From: Rodentibacter haemolyticus
Lineage (GTDB): Bacteria > Pseudomonadota > Gammaproteobacteria > Enterobacterales > Pasteurellaceae
Direction of reading: 5' to 3'
DNA: 64,000 nucleotides
Assembly: GCF_015356115.1 (NCBI RefSeq)
Contig: NZ_CP063056.1
Coordinates: 1,178,001-1,242,000 of the forward strand
The notes under the pieces were generated by a model. That model was given only the letters and a program-made list of their open reading frames with translations. It did no database searches and was not told the DNA's origin. Below, piece after piece: positions 37,915-46,238 of the stretch. Numbering within the stretch: the first letter of the stretch is position 1; each line of letters starts with the position of its first letter. The translations under genes were made by a program, and so were the position numbers.

Positions 37915-40539
37915 ATGAGTAATCTAGTGGAAAATGCAATCAGCCCGGCACAAGCTGAGGTTAATGCTTTGGTGGAAAAAGGGTTGCTTGCCCTTGAAGA
38001 ATTTCGCCAACTGAACCAAGAGCAAGTCAACTATATTGTTGCCAAAGCTTCTGTGGCAGCATTAGATCAGCACGGAGTGCTTGCAATGCACGCTTATGAG
38101 GAAACGGGACGTGGTGTATTTGAAGATAAAGCGACCAAAAACCTATTTGCCTGCGAATATGTTGTAAACAATATGCGTAACCTCAAAACCGTAGGAGTGA
38201 TCAGTGAAGATGACGTAACCGGTATTACCGAAATCGCCGATCCCGTCGGGGTAATTTGCGGTGTTACCCCAACGACCAACCCAACTTCTACCGCTATTTT
38301 CAAATCCTTAATTGCATTAAAAACCCGTAACCCGATTGTCTTTGCTTTCCACCCTTCCGCACAACAATCTTCCGCCCATGCCGCCCGCATTGTGTATGAA
38401 GCCGCAGTAGCAGCAGGTGCGCCTAAAAATTGTATTCAATGGATTGAACATCCTTCAATGGAAGGAACATCCGCCCTAATGAAACACCCCGGTATCGCCA
38501 CTATTTTAGCCACCGGTGGCAATGCAATGGTGGAAGCGGCTTATTCTTGCGGAAAACCGGCTCTGGGCGTAGGGGCTGGCAATGTGCCGGCGTATGTGGA
38601 AAAGTCCGCCAACTTAAAACAAGCGGTACACGATATTGTTATGTCAAAATCTTTCGATAACGGTATGGTGTGCGCTTCCGAGCAGGCTGCGATTGTGGAC
38701 GAAGAAATCTATGACGAATTTGTCAAAGAAATGCAATCTTACGGCGTATATTTGGTGAATAAAAAAGAAAAAGCCATGTTGGAAGCGTTAATGTTCGGCG
38801 TAAAAGCGGACAGCAAAAACTGTAGCGGTGCAAAATTAAATGCTAATGTTGTGGGTAAACCGGCGACTTGGATTGCCGAACAAGCAGGTTTTAAAGTTCC
38901 GTCCCGCACCAATATTCTTCTTGCCGAATGTAAAGAAGTGGGCGAAAAAGAGCCATTAACACGTGAAAAATTATCGCCTGTTTTAGCATTGGTAAAAGCC
39001 ACTTCAACCGAAGACGGCTTAAATAAAGCGGAACAAATGGTGGAATTTCACGGTTTAGGGCATTCCGCTGCCATTCACACAACCAACGCAGAACTTGCCA
39101 AAGAATTTGGCGAACGGGTTAAAGCCATTCGTGTTATTTGGAACTCGCCCTCCACCTTCGGCGGTATCGGCGATGTGTATAACTCCTTCCTTCCGTCCCT
39201 CACTTTAGGCTGTGGTTCTTACGGTAAAAACTCCGTAGGTAACAACGTAAGTGCGGTCAATTTAATCAATATTAAACGAGTGGGAAGACGGAGAAATAAT
39301 ATGCAATGGTTTAAAGTGCCTTCAAAAATCTACTTTGAACGTGATTCAATTCAATATTTACAATCAATGAAAGGAATGGAACGTGTCGTTATCGTAACCG
39401 ACCGCACTATGGTTGATCTCGGTTTCGTTGAAAAAATTGCCAACCAAATTACCGCACGCGGCAATCACGTAACCTATCAATTATTTGCCGATGTTGAACC
39501 GGATCCGTCAATCGAAACCGTACGCCGTGGTACGGAATTATTACGGAGCTATCAACCTGACACGATTATTGCATTAGGCGGCGGCTCAGCAATGGATGCT
39601 GCAAAAGTAATGTGGTTATTCTATGAACAACCTGAGGTGGATTTCCGTGATTTGGTACAAAAATTTATGGATATTCGCAAACGTGCGTTCAAATTCCCAC
39701 AATTAGGACGTAAAGCCCGTTTTATCGGTATTCCGACTACATCAGGGACGGGTTCTGAAGTAACCCCATTTGCGGTGATTACCGAGGGCGATAAAAAATA
39801 TCCAATTGCCGATTATTCATTAACACCAACAGTGGCAATTGTGGATCCGGCATTAGTGATGACCGTACCGGCACATGTTGCCGCCGATACCGGATTAGAC
39901 GTACTCACTCACGCAACCGAAGCCTATGTTTCCGTACTTGCTAATGACTTTACTGACGGCTTGGCATTACAGTCAATCAAGTTAGTATTTGAACACTTAG
40001 AACGCTCGGTAAAAGAGAAAGATCCTGAAGCCCGCGAAAAAATGCACAATGCCTCCACCATGGCAGGTATGGCATTCGCCAATGCATTCTTAGGAATGAA
40101 CCACTCTCTCGCACATAAAATCGGCGGTCGTTTCCACACACCACACGGTCGAACCAATGCAATCTTAATGCCGCACGTAATTCGCTATAACGGCACCCGC
40201 CCGGAAAAAACCGCAACTTGGCCGAAATATAACTATTATAAAGCGGATGTGAAATATCAAGAGATTGCCCGTATGCTCGGTTTACCTTGTGCAACACCTG
40301 AAGAGGGTGTGAGATCTTACGCACAGGCTTGTTATGATTTAGCTGTGCGTTTAGGTGTAAAAATGTCTTTCAAAGAACAAGGACTTGATGAGCAGGCTTG
40401 GCTGGATGCCCGCCGTGAAATCGCCTTGCTCGCCTTTGAAGATCAATGCTCACCTGCCAACCCACGTTTACCGCTAGTGGCGGATATGGAGGATATTTTA
40501 ACCCGTGCTTATCAGGGCTATAATCCGGAAGATTATTAA
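37915..40539 (+). CDS. adhE: Bifunctional acetaldehyde/alcohol dehydrogenase AdhE
   Basis: An 874-residue fused enzyme that turns acetyl-CoA into acetaldehyde and then ethanol, regenerating NAD in fermentation. The N-terminal CoA-acylating aldehyde dehydrogenase (about 1-440) has its catalytic Cys in FDNGMVCASEQ (near 245). A short linker leads to the iron-dependent alcohol dehydrogenase (about 460-874), with GGGSAMDAAK, the metal-binding HSLAHKIGGRFHTPHGRTNA and MPH. The length is that of the family, with no frameshift. AGGAGA precedes the start. AdhE forms spirosome filaments in related bacteria. It is followed by a USS-pair terminator. Confidence 0.97.
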   Translation: MSNLVENAISPAQAEVNALVEKGLLALEEFRQLNQEQVNYIVAKASVAALDQHGVLAMHAYEETGRGVFEDKATKNLFACEYVVNNMRNLKTVGVISEDDVTGITEIADPVGVICGVTPTTNPTSTAIFKSLIALKTRNPIVFAFHPSAQQSSAHAARIVYEAAVAAGAPKNCIQWIEHPSMEGTSALMKHPGIATILATGGNAMVEAAYSCGKPALGVGAGNVPAYVEKSANLKQAVHDIVMSKSFDNGMVCASEQAAIVDEEIYDEFVKEMQSYGVYLVNKKEKAMLEALMFGVKADSKNCSGAKLNANVVGKPATWIAEQAGFKVPSRTNILLAECKEVGEKEPLTREKLSPVLALVKATSTEDGLNKAEQMVEFHGLGHSAAIHTTNAELAKEFGERVKAIRVIWNSPSTFGGIGDVYNSFLPSLTLGCGSYGKNSVGNNVSAVNLINIKRVGRRRNNMQWFKVPSKIYFERDSIQYLQSMKGMERVVIVTDRTMVDLGFVEKIANQITARGNHVTYQLFADVEPDPSIETVRRGTELLRSYQPDTIIALGGGSAMDAAKVMWLFYEQPEVDFRDLVQKFMDIRKRAFKFPQLGRKARFIGIPTTSGTGSEVTPFAVITEGDKKYPIADYSLTPTVAIVDPALVMTVPAHVAADTGLDVLTHATEAYVSVLANDFTDGLALQSIKLVFEHLERSVKEKDPEAREKMHNASTMAGMAFANAFLGMNHSLAHKIGGRFHTPHGRTNAILMPHVIRYNGTRPEKTATWPKYNYYKADVKYQEIARMLGLPCATPEEGVRSYAQACYDLAVRLGVKMSFKEQGLDEQAWLDARREIALLAFEDQCSPANPRLPLVADMEDILTRAYQGYNPEDY

Positions 40540-40562
40540 TCTATAAAAACATAAGGAAAATT

Positions 40563-40600
40563 GACCGCACTTTGGGAAGCCGAAGTGCGGCTTTTCTTTT
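40563..40600 (+). terminator. Terminator of adhE made of an inverted USS pair
   Basis: CCGCACTT (40565-40572) and AAGTGCGG (40583-40590) are opposed USS cores that form the stem, followed by CTTTTCTTTT. Confidence 0.75.
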
Positions 40601-40654
40601 AATTTCAGATAATGATGCAAATATGTGAATAAATTGGCAAATAAAAAACGACAC

Positions 40655-40680
40655 AAAACGGAAGCAATCACTTCCGTTTT
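40655..40680 (-). terminator. Terminator of brnQ
   Basis: AAAACGGAAG and CTTCCGTTTT form a perfect 10-bp stem with a 6-nt loop. A T-run follows on the minus strand, though it could work both ways. Confidence 0.75.
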
Positions 40681-40692
40681 GTATTGTTGATA

Positions 40693-42006
40693 CTATCCTT
40701 TTTGACGATTCGGCAATATTATTGCTAATCCCAATCCCGCTAGGGCTGGTAGCAACCAAGGTAGAGAAATGTCGGAGAAAGGTAAATGTTGAACCCAATT
40801 TACTAGCGTCATAATGCCAAATTCTTCCCCTAATACACCCACCAATGAAACCATCGCCACGAATACCACGGTTAATTGCATACCTGTTTTTGAAAGGGCG
40901 AGGCATTTGTTCAACATCACTAAAATCACAATGGTGATAGTAATCGGGTAAAGGATCAAAAGTACCGGTAAAGAAAAGCGGATAATAGTATTCAATCCTA
41001 AATTGGCGACACCCAATCCGAGCAATGCAAATATTGTAGCGTACACAGGATAAGATAAACGTGGAAAACGTGATGCAAAAAATTCAGCGGTAGAAACAAT
41101 CAATCCTGCTGTCGTGGTAAAACAAGTTATCGCCACCATTACGGCTAAAAACCATTGAGCGGATTGACCAAAAATTGCTTGAGTGGCTTGTGATAAAATA
41201 TACACGCCTTTATTCATTTCGCTATTCATCACCTCTTGCGGTACCGGAAAATGATTTCCTAAATAGGCCAATCCGATATAAAGCACGCTAAAACCTAAGG
41301 CGACAATAACGCCGACCAGCCAGATCGTTGAAACATATTCTTTTCGAGAACTAAATCCTAGCTGTTTCAAAGTTTGAACCGCCACTACACTAAATGCGAC
41401 GGAAGCCAGCGCATCTAACGTGTTATAGCCTTCAATAAAGCCCGTTCCGAATGCTTCTTTCGCATAATCCCCCATTGCCGATTGGGGAACGCTCGCCCCG
41501 TATTTTACGATACCCAACACCACTAAAATAACAATCAATAACGCAAAAATAGGGGTGAGGATTCGCCCGATGCTATCTAAAATTTTAGAGGGGTTAAGGG
41601 CGATAAAATAAGCGGCGAGGAAATAGAATAAGGTGAAAATACCCAGTCCTTTCGTGCTTACACTTTCCGATAACATAGGAGAAATACCGACTTCATAAGC
41701 AACAGTTGCAGTACGCGGAATTGCAAAGAACGGCCCTATTGAAAGATATAAAATCACGAGGTAAAGCGTTGCGAACCAAGGTGAAACTTTCCGTGAGATT
41801 TCATCTACATAGCCTTTTGGATTTAGCATTCCGATAATCAGGGTGAGAACCGCAATACCTACACCGGATAATACAAATCCTAAAATTGCCGGCCAAAATC
41901 GCTCGCCGGATAATGCGCCTAAACTTGGTGGAAAAATTAAATTACCGGCACCAAAAAACATACCGAATAATAAAAGCCCGGTTAATCCGGCTTTTTTTAT
42001 CATCAT
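40693..42006 (-). CDS. brnQ: Branched-chain amino acid:cation symporter BrnQ
   Basis: A 437-residue, twelve-helix transporter for leucine, isoleucine and valine (LIVCS family, 439 in E. coli). The N-terminus LLLFGMFFGAGNLIFPPSLGA is the family signature, with GERFWPAILGF soon after and IPRTATVAYEVG near 110. It stands alone between adhE and a DMT transporter. Only a weak ribosome binding site is visible. Confidence 0.95.
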   Translation of the reverse strand: MMIKKAGLTGLLLFGMFFGAGNLIFPPSLGALSGERFWPAILGFVLSGVGIAVLTLIIGMLNPKGYVDEISRKVSPWFATLYLVILYLSIGPFFAIPRTATVAYEVGISPMLSESVSTKGLGIFTLFYFLAAYFIALNPSKILDSIGRILTPIFALLIVILVVLGIVKYGASVPQSAMGDYAKEAFGTGFIEGYNTLDALASVAFSVVAVQTLKQLGFSSRKEYVSTIWLVGVIVALGFSVLYIGLAYLGNHFPVPQEVMNSEMNKGVYILSQATQAIFGQSAQWFLAVMVAITCFTTTAGLIVSTAEFFASRFPRLSYPVYATIFALLGLGVANLGLNTIIRFSLPVLLILYPITITIVILVMLNKCLALSKTGMQLTVVFVAMVSLVGVLGEEFGIMTLVNWVQHLPFSDISLPWLLPALAGLGLAIILPNRQKG

Positions 42007-42160
42007 TGTTATCTTACCTATAATAATTGGGCGGCGGAGTATAACACGATAAACGCTACATCTAAATAAAGTGCGGTTAAAAATCCGAAAAATTTCAGCG
42101 AAATTTTTACATTTAAAGATGAAACGAAACCACCTATAATTTCTATTTTCAGGAGGTTCT

Positions 42161-42634
42161 ATGTTTGTGATTTATATCCTCATCTCGCTGGTTGCAGGTG
42201 TGGCACTTGCCTCGCAATCTGCGATTAATACTCAATTGGCAAAAGCGCTGGGTAATGAACCTATTATTGCGACATTGATTTCTTTTACAGTAGGAACTGT
42301 TCTGCTTTTTATCATCGCATTGTTTAAAACCGATTTATGGTCAAGCTTGACCGCACTTCCACAACAACCTTGGTGGAAATTAATCGGCGGTGCGCTTGGC
42401 GCATTAGTGGTTTTCACTACGGTATTATTAGCACCGAAACTTGGTATTACGGCAATGTTATTTTTTATCATCGTAGGGCAATTAATCACCGCTTCCACTA
42501 TTGACCATTTCGGTTTAATCGGAATGCCGATTAGGGAAGTAAGCCTCACTAAATTCATCGGTTTAACAATTGTTGCATTCGGCCTAATCTTCTATTTCTT
42601 CGGCGATAAACTTATTGCATTAATCAAAGGATAA
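42161..42634 (+). CDS. DMT-family (YdcZ/DUF606) transporter
   Basis: A 157-residue membrane protein with five hydrophobic helices, the size of single-domain YdcZ proteins in the drug/metabolite transporter group. The N-terminus ASQSAINTQLAKALGN and the middle LGITAMLFFIIVGQLITASTIDHFGLIGMP are typical of the family. Such proteins probably act as dimers; the substrate is unknown. AGGAGG lies before the start. A USS within the gene encodes LTALPQ and a second USS follows the stop. Confidence 0.85.
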   Translation: MFVIYILISLVAGVALASQSAINTQLAKALGNEPIIATLISFTVGTVLLFIIALFKTDLWSSLTALPQQPWWKLIGGALGALVVFTTVLLAPKLGITAMLFFIIVGQLITASTIDHFGLIGMPIREVSLTKFIGLTIVAFGLIFYFFGDKLIALIKG

Positions 42635-42675
42635 AGTGCGGTCAAAATTCGATATGTTTTTTCATTTGCCATATA

Positions 42676-42707
42676 AAAAGCCAAATACCACAAGGAATTT
42701 GGCTTTT
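42676..42707. terminator. Bidirectional terminator
   Basis: AAAAGCCAAAT and ATTTGGCTTTT form a perfect 11-bp stem between the convergent DMT transporter and peroxiredoxin genes. Confidence 0.75.
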
Positions 42708-42754
42708 CATTAAAGTCCTAAATAAAATCAATTAAGCTAAAATAATCTTTTTCA

Positions 42755-43486
42755 TTAAGCAAAGTATTTTTCTAGATCATCACTACCGCCGATGTATTGA
42801 CCGCCGATAAATACTTGTGGAACACTGGTTTTTCCGGTGATTGCGCGAACAGAAATCGTGCTGGCATCACGACCTAATACGATCTCTTCAAAAGTATAAC
42901 CTTTCGCTTTTAACAAGGCCTTCGCCTTAGCACAGAACGGGCAACCCGGCTTTGTAAATACAGAAACGGACGGTTTCGCAGTCCAACCCGGTTTCAAGTA
43001 TTTGAGCATAGTGTCGGCATCAGAGACTTTGAACGGATCACCCGGTTCTTCCGACTCAATAAACATTTTTTCTACTACGCCGTTTTTCACAAGCATAGAA
43101 TAACGCCATGAACGTTTACCAAAACCTAACTCTTCTTTACCTACAAGCATTCCCATACCTTCGGTAAATTCGCCGTTGCCATCCGGAATGACGGTGATAT
43201 TTTCAGATTCTTGATCGGCTTTCCAAGCATTCATTACGAAAGTATCGTTCACAGAAACACAGATGATGTCATCAACACCTGCCGCTTTAAATTCACAAGC
43301 CAATTCGTTATAGCGTGGTAAATGAGTAGATGAACAAGTCGGTGTAAATGCCCCCGGTAATGAGAATACGACAACGGTTTTATTATCAAATAATTCGCTT
43401 GTGGTTACATCAACCCAAGCATCACCTTGACGGGTATGAAATGTAACATTCGGTACTTTTTTACCGGACATATCGATTAAAGCCAT
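42755..43486 (-). CDS. Peroxiredoxin-glutaredoxin fusion (hybrid Prx5)
   Basis: A 243-residue fusion known from Haemophilus. The N-terminal peroxiredoxin domain (about 1-165) has the peroxidatic Cys in PGAFTPTCSSTHLPRY (near 50). The C-terminal glutaredoxin (about 170-243) has CPFC (near 181-184) and the cis-proline TSVPQVFIGG. The enzyme reduces hydrogen peroxide and alkyl peroxides with glutathione, without needing separate thioredoxin. It is divergent from oxyR with a 120-bp gap, so OxyR control is likely. Confidence 0.95.
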   Translation of the reverse strand: MALIDMSGKKVPNVTFHTRQGDAWVDVTTSELFDNKTVVVFSLPGAFTPTCSSTHLPRYNELACEFKAAGVDDIICVSVNDTFVMNAWKADQESENITVIPDGNGEFTEGMGMLVGKEELGFGKRSWRYSMLVKNGVVEKMFIESEEPGDPFKVSDADTMLKYLKPGWTAKPSVSVFTKPGCPFCAKAKALLKAKGYTFEEIVLGRDASTISVRAITGKTSVPQVFIGGQYIGGSDDLEKYFA

Positions 43487-43606
43487 CTTTTTCTCCTTAA
43501 TTTAAAATGAAATACCATTTGCCCGATGGATTATAGTAAAATTTATGATATAGTTACAATCAATTAATCCTATTCTTTCAATTGACTTTCTCTATAAGGG
43601 CATTCG

Positions 43607-44512
43607 ATGAACATTCGAGATCTAGAATATTTAGTCGCTTTATCAGAACATAAACATTTCCGCCGAGCTGCCGATTCTTGCAACGTAAGCCAACCGACAT
43701 TAAGCGGACAAATCCGAAAATTAGAAGACGAACTCGGCATCATTTTATTAGAACGTACAAGTCGAAAAGTACTTTTCACCCAATCGGGAATGCTTTTAGT
43801 AGAACAAGCCCGCACCGTTTTGCGCGAAGTAAAATTACTAAAAGAAATGGCAAGCAATCAAGGTAAAGAAATGACAGGTCCGCTACATATCGGATTAATC
43901 CCGACCTTGGGGCCTTATCTCTTGCCTTATATTATGCCGACTTTGAAAGAAGCCTTTCCCGACTTAGAAGTTTTCCTCTACGAAGCACAAACGCACCAGT
44001 TGTTAGAACAGCTTGAAACGGGTCGTTTGGATTGCGCCATTTTAGCACGTGTACAAGAAACGGAAGCCTTTATTGAAGTCCCTGTTTTTGAAGAAAAAAT
44101 GTTACTTGCCGTTTCTGAAAGCCACCCTTGGGCAAAAGAACGGAAAATTCCGATCAATCAGCTCAACGGACAAGAAATGTTAATGCTGGATGATGGACAT
44201 TGCTTGCGCAATCAAACCTTAGATTATTGTTTCACCGCCGGCGCAAAAGAGAACTCACACTACCAAGCAACCAGCCTTGAAACGTTGCGTAATATGGTCG
44301 CCGCCAATGTCGGTATGACTTTTATGCCGGAGCTTGCCGTACTAAATGAAGGTTCACGCCAAGGCGTAAAATACATTCAATGCCATTCACCGGAACCGGC
44401 TCGCAGTATCGCCTTGGTTTACCGCCCAGGTTCACCACTACGCAATCGTTATGAGCGTGTAGCCGGTGCAGTTCGAGACAAAGTAAAATCCATTCTTAGC
44501 GGAGTAAAATAA
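43607..44512 (+). CDS. oxyR: Peroxide-sensing regulator OxyR
   Basis: A 301-residue LysR-type regulator. The N-terminal helix-turn-helix (about 1-60) begins MNIRDLEYLVALSEHKHFRRAA. Both redox cysteines of OxyR are present, in MLDDGHCLRNQ (near 199) and TLDYCF (near 208), so a peroxide switch is expected. It is divergent from the peroxiredoxin gene it probably controls, and its stop shares a base with the start of fabR (TAATG), which couples the two. Confidence 0.95.
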   Translation: MNIRDLEYLVALSEHKHFRRAADSCNVSQPTLSGQIRKLEDELGIILLERTSRKVLFTQSGMLLVEQARTVLREVKLLKEMASNQGKEMTGPLHIGLIPTLGPYLLPYIMPTLKEAFPDLEVFLYEAQTHQLLEQLETGRLDCAILARVQETEAFIEVPVFEEKMLLAVSESHPWAKERKIPINQLNGQEMLMLDDGHCLRNQTLDYCFTAGAKENSHYQATSLETLRNMVAANVGMTFMPELAVLNEGSRQGVKYIQCHSPEPARSIALVYRPGSPLRNRYERVAGAVRDKVKSILSGVK

Positions 44513-45138
44513 TGGCGGGTATTCGCGCAATTCAAAAGGAAAAAACACGCCGAGCGTTGATAGATGCAGCGTTTAATCAACTTAGTGCAGAAAAAAGTTT
44601 TTCTAATTTAAGTTTGCGCGAAGTCGCACGTGAAGCCGGCATTGCTCCCACCTCATTTTATCGCCACTTCAGTGATATGGACGAGCTTGGTTTAGAAATG
44701 GTGGACGAAGCCGGCTTAATCTTAAGACAACTTATGCGCCAAGCACGTAAACGCATTGATGCAGGAGGCAGTGTCATTTCCGTCTCGGTTGATACTTTCT
44801 TTGAATTTATCACGAATAGTACCAACGTATTCCGTCTCTTATTACGGGAAAGCTCCGGCACATCACAGGCATTTCGCACCGCTGCAGCCCGTGAAATTAA
44901 ACATTTTGTGGATGAACTTGCCGAATATATTGCGCAAAAAAATGATTACTCGCAATATATCGCTTATGTTCAGGCGGAGGGCATCGTAACCATCGTCTTT
45001 ACCGCAGGAGCAAATGCATTGGATATGAATAAACAGGAACGGGAACAACTTAAAGAACGGGTAATCTTACAACTGCGTATGATTGCAAAGGGCGCGGATT
45101 TTGCAGCGCATAAGGAAAGACATTTACATCAAAAATAA
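44512..45138 (+). CDS. fabR: TetR-family fatty acid regulator FabR
   Basis: A 208-residue repressor. The helix-turn-helix (about 25-60) reads SLREVAREAGIAPTSFYRHF, as in FabR, which sets the ratio of unsaturated to saturated fatty acids by repressing fabA and fabB. The ligand domain follows, with RLLLRESSGTS near 105. It overlaps oxyR by one base; in E. coli these two genes are also neighbours. A USS follows the stop at once, then repeat copy A5. Confidence 0.93.
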   Translation: MAGIRAIQKEKTRRALIDAAFNQLSAEKSFSNLSLREVAREAGIAPTSFYRHFSDMDELGLEMVDEAGLILRQLMRQARKRIDAGGSVISVSVDTFFEFITNSTNVFRLLLRESSGTSQAFRTAAAREIKHFVDELAEYIAQKNDYSQYIAYVQAEGIVTIVFTAGANALDMNKQEREQLKERVILQLRMIAKGADFAAHKERHLHQK

Positions 45139-45155
45139 AAGTGCGGTCAAATTCG

Positions 45156-45270
45156 CGGTATTATGTAGCACTTGCACAAAACATTGTAAGGTGCGTTACG
45201 GCTTCCCCTAACGCCCCCCTAAGAAATCTCGGAGATAAAATTCTCTTTGTGCAACCGATACATAATACCG
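45156..45270. repeat. Palindromic repeat family A, copy A5
   Basis: A short 115-bp copy between fabR and the TSUP gene. The ends are CGGTATTATGTAGCACTTGC and GCAACCGATACATAATACCG, inverted. One inner module (GTGCGTTACGGCTTCCCC) is kept. A USS lies 9 bp outside the left end. Confidence 0.82.
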
Positions 45271-45314
45271 AAAATTTGTTGAATTTTTGTAGTGAACATA
45301 AGAAGGAAAAAAAT

Positions 45315-46112
45315 ATGCCAATGTGGGAAATTGTCTTAATTTGTTTGGCAATCGGTGTTTTTGCCGGATTTGTCGCCGGGCTATTAGGGTTAGGCGGAGG
45401 AACCGTTGTCGTGCCGACACTCTATTATGTCTTACCCTATGTCGGAGTTCGTGATGAAGTGCTAATGTCCGTTGCCTTAGGAACGTCCTTTGCAACCATT
45501 GTGATTAGCACAATGTCCGCCGCACAACAGCACCATAAAAACGGAAATGTGGATTGGGCGGTAGCGAAAACGCTTGTTCCCGCATTAATGCTATCCGTAT
45601 TCATTTCCAGTTTATTCGTAAGTTCATTGCCAAAAGATTATTTAACCAAAATTTTCGCGGTTATTATGATGTATTTGGCGTTAAAAATGTTGATTTCATT
45701 AAAAAAACAACCTGCAAATAAAGCATTAACCACACAATCTACTCTTATTGCGGGCGGTGTAATCGGTACCATATCCAGTATGGCGGGCGTTGGCGGCGGT
45801 GCTTTTATCGTCCCTTTTTTAAATGGCAGGGGAATCGCCTTAAAACGGGCAATCGGAACGTCCTCAGTATGCGGCTCGCTATTGGGACTTGCCGGGGCGA
45901 TGAGCTTTGTTATTAGTGGCTGGGGAAATCCGCTATTGCCGAATTATTCACTGGGTTATGTTTATCTCCCTGCCTTGTTAGGCATTACTTTTAGTTCTTA
46001 TTTTACTTCCAAAATCGGGGCGAATGTTGCCGACAAATTACCTGTACCTATTCTGAAAAGAGTATTTGCAGTGTTTTTGATTTTTGTGGGCTTGAGTATG
46101 CTGTTCAAATAA
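45315..46112 (+). CDS. TSUP-family sulfite/anion exporter (TauE/SafE)
   Basis: A 265-residue membrane protein with about eight hydrophobic segments. The N-terminal FVAGLLGLGGGTVVVPTLYY and the repeated SSMAGVGGGAFIVPFLNGRG (about 150-170) are the two halves of the family signature. TSUP proteins move sulfite, sulfoacetate or similar anions; the substrate here is unknown. AAGGA supports ATG 45315. A longer reading frame would begin inside repeat A5 and is rejected. It stands alone. Confidence 0.88.
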   Translation: MPMWEIVLICLAIGVFAGFVAGLLGLGGGTVVVPTLYYVLPYVGVRDEVLMSVALGTSFATIVISTMSAAQQHHKNGNVDWAVAKTLVPALMLSVFISSLFVSSLPKDYLTKIFAVIMMYLALKMLISLKKQPANKALTTQSTLIAGGVIGTISSMAGVGGGAFIVPFLNGRGIALKRAIGTSSVCGSLLGLAGAMSFVISGWGNPLLPNYSLGYVYLPALLGITFSSYFTSKIGANVADKLPVPILKRVFAVFLIFVGLSMLFK

Positions 46113-46142
46113 CACCCTGAAAAAGGTTAAAAATTAAATTTA

Positions 46143-46158
46143 TGTGAGCATTATCACA
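46143..46158. promoter_or_regulatory. CRP site upstream of nagE
   Basis: TGTGAGCATTATCACA matches the CRP consensus exactly, 81 bp before the nagE start. This fits catabolite control of N-acetylglucosamine uptake. Confidence 0.8.
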
Positions 46159-46238
46159 AATAGTGCAAAAGGTAATTCTCAAGAGCAACAAATTGATCTA
46201 GATTAGCAACTAATTTATTGGTTCGCTATGGAGAAAAT

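Noticed and set aside
43487..43606. OxyR binding site between the peroxiredoxin gene and oxyR
   Set aside because: Two ATAG boxes are present, but their spacing (17 bp) does not fit the usual 22-bp period and the CTAT partners are missing, so I did not annotate it.
45141..45314. Extension of the TSUP transporter through repeat A5
   Set aside because: The added 58 codons come from a repeat element; a good ribosome binding site lies before ATG 45315.
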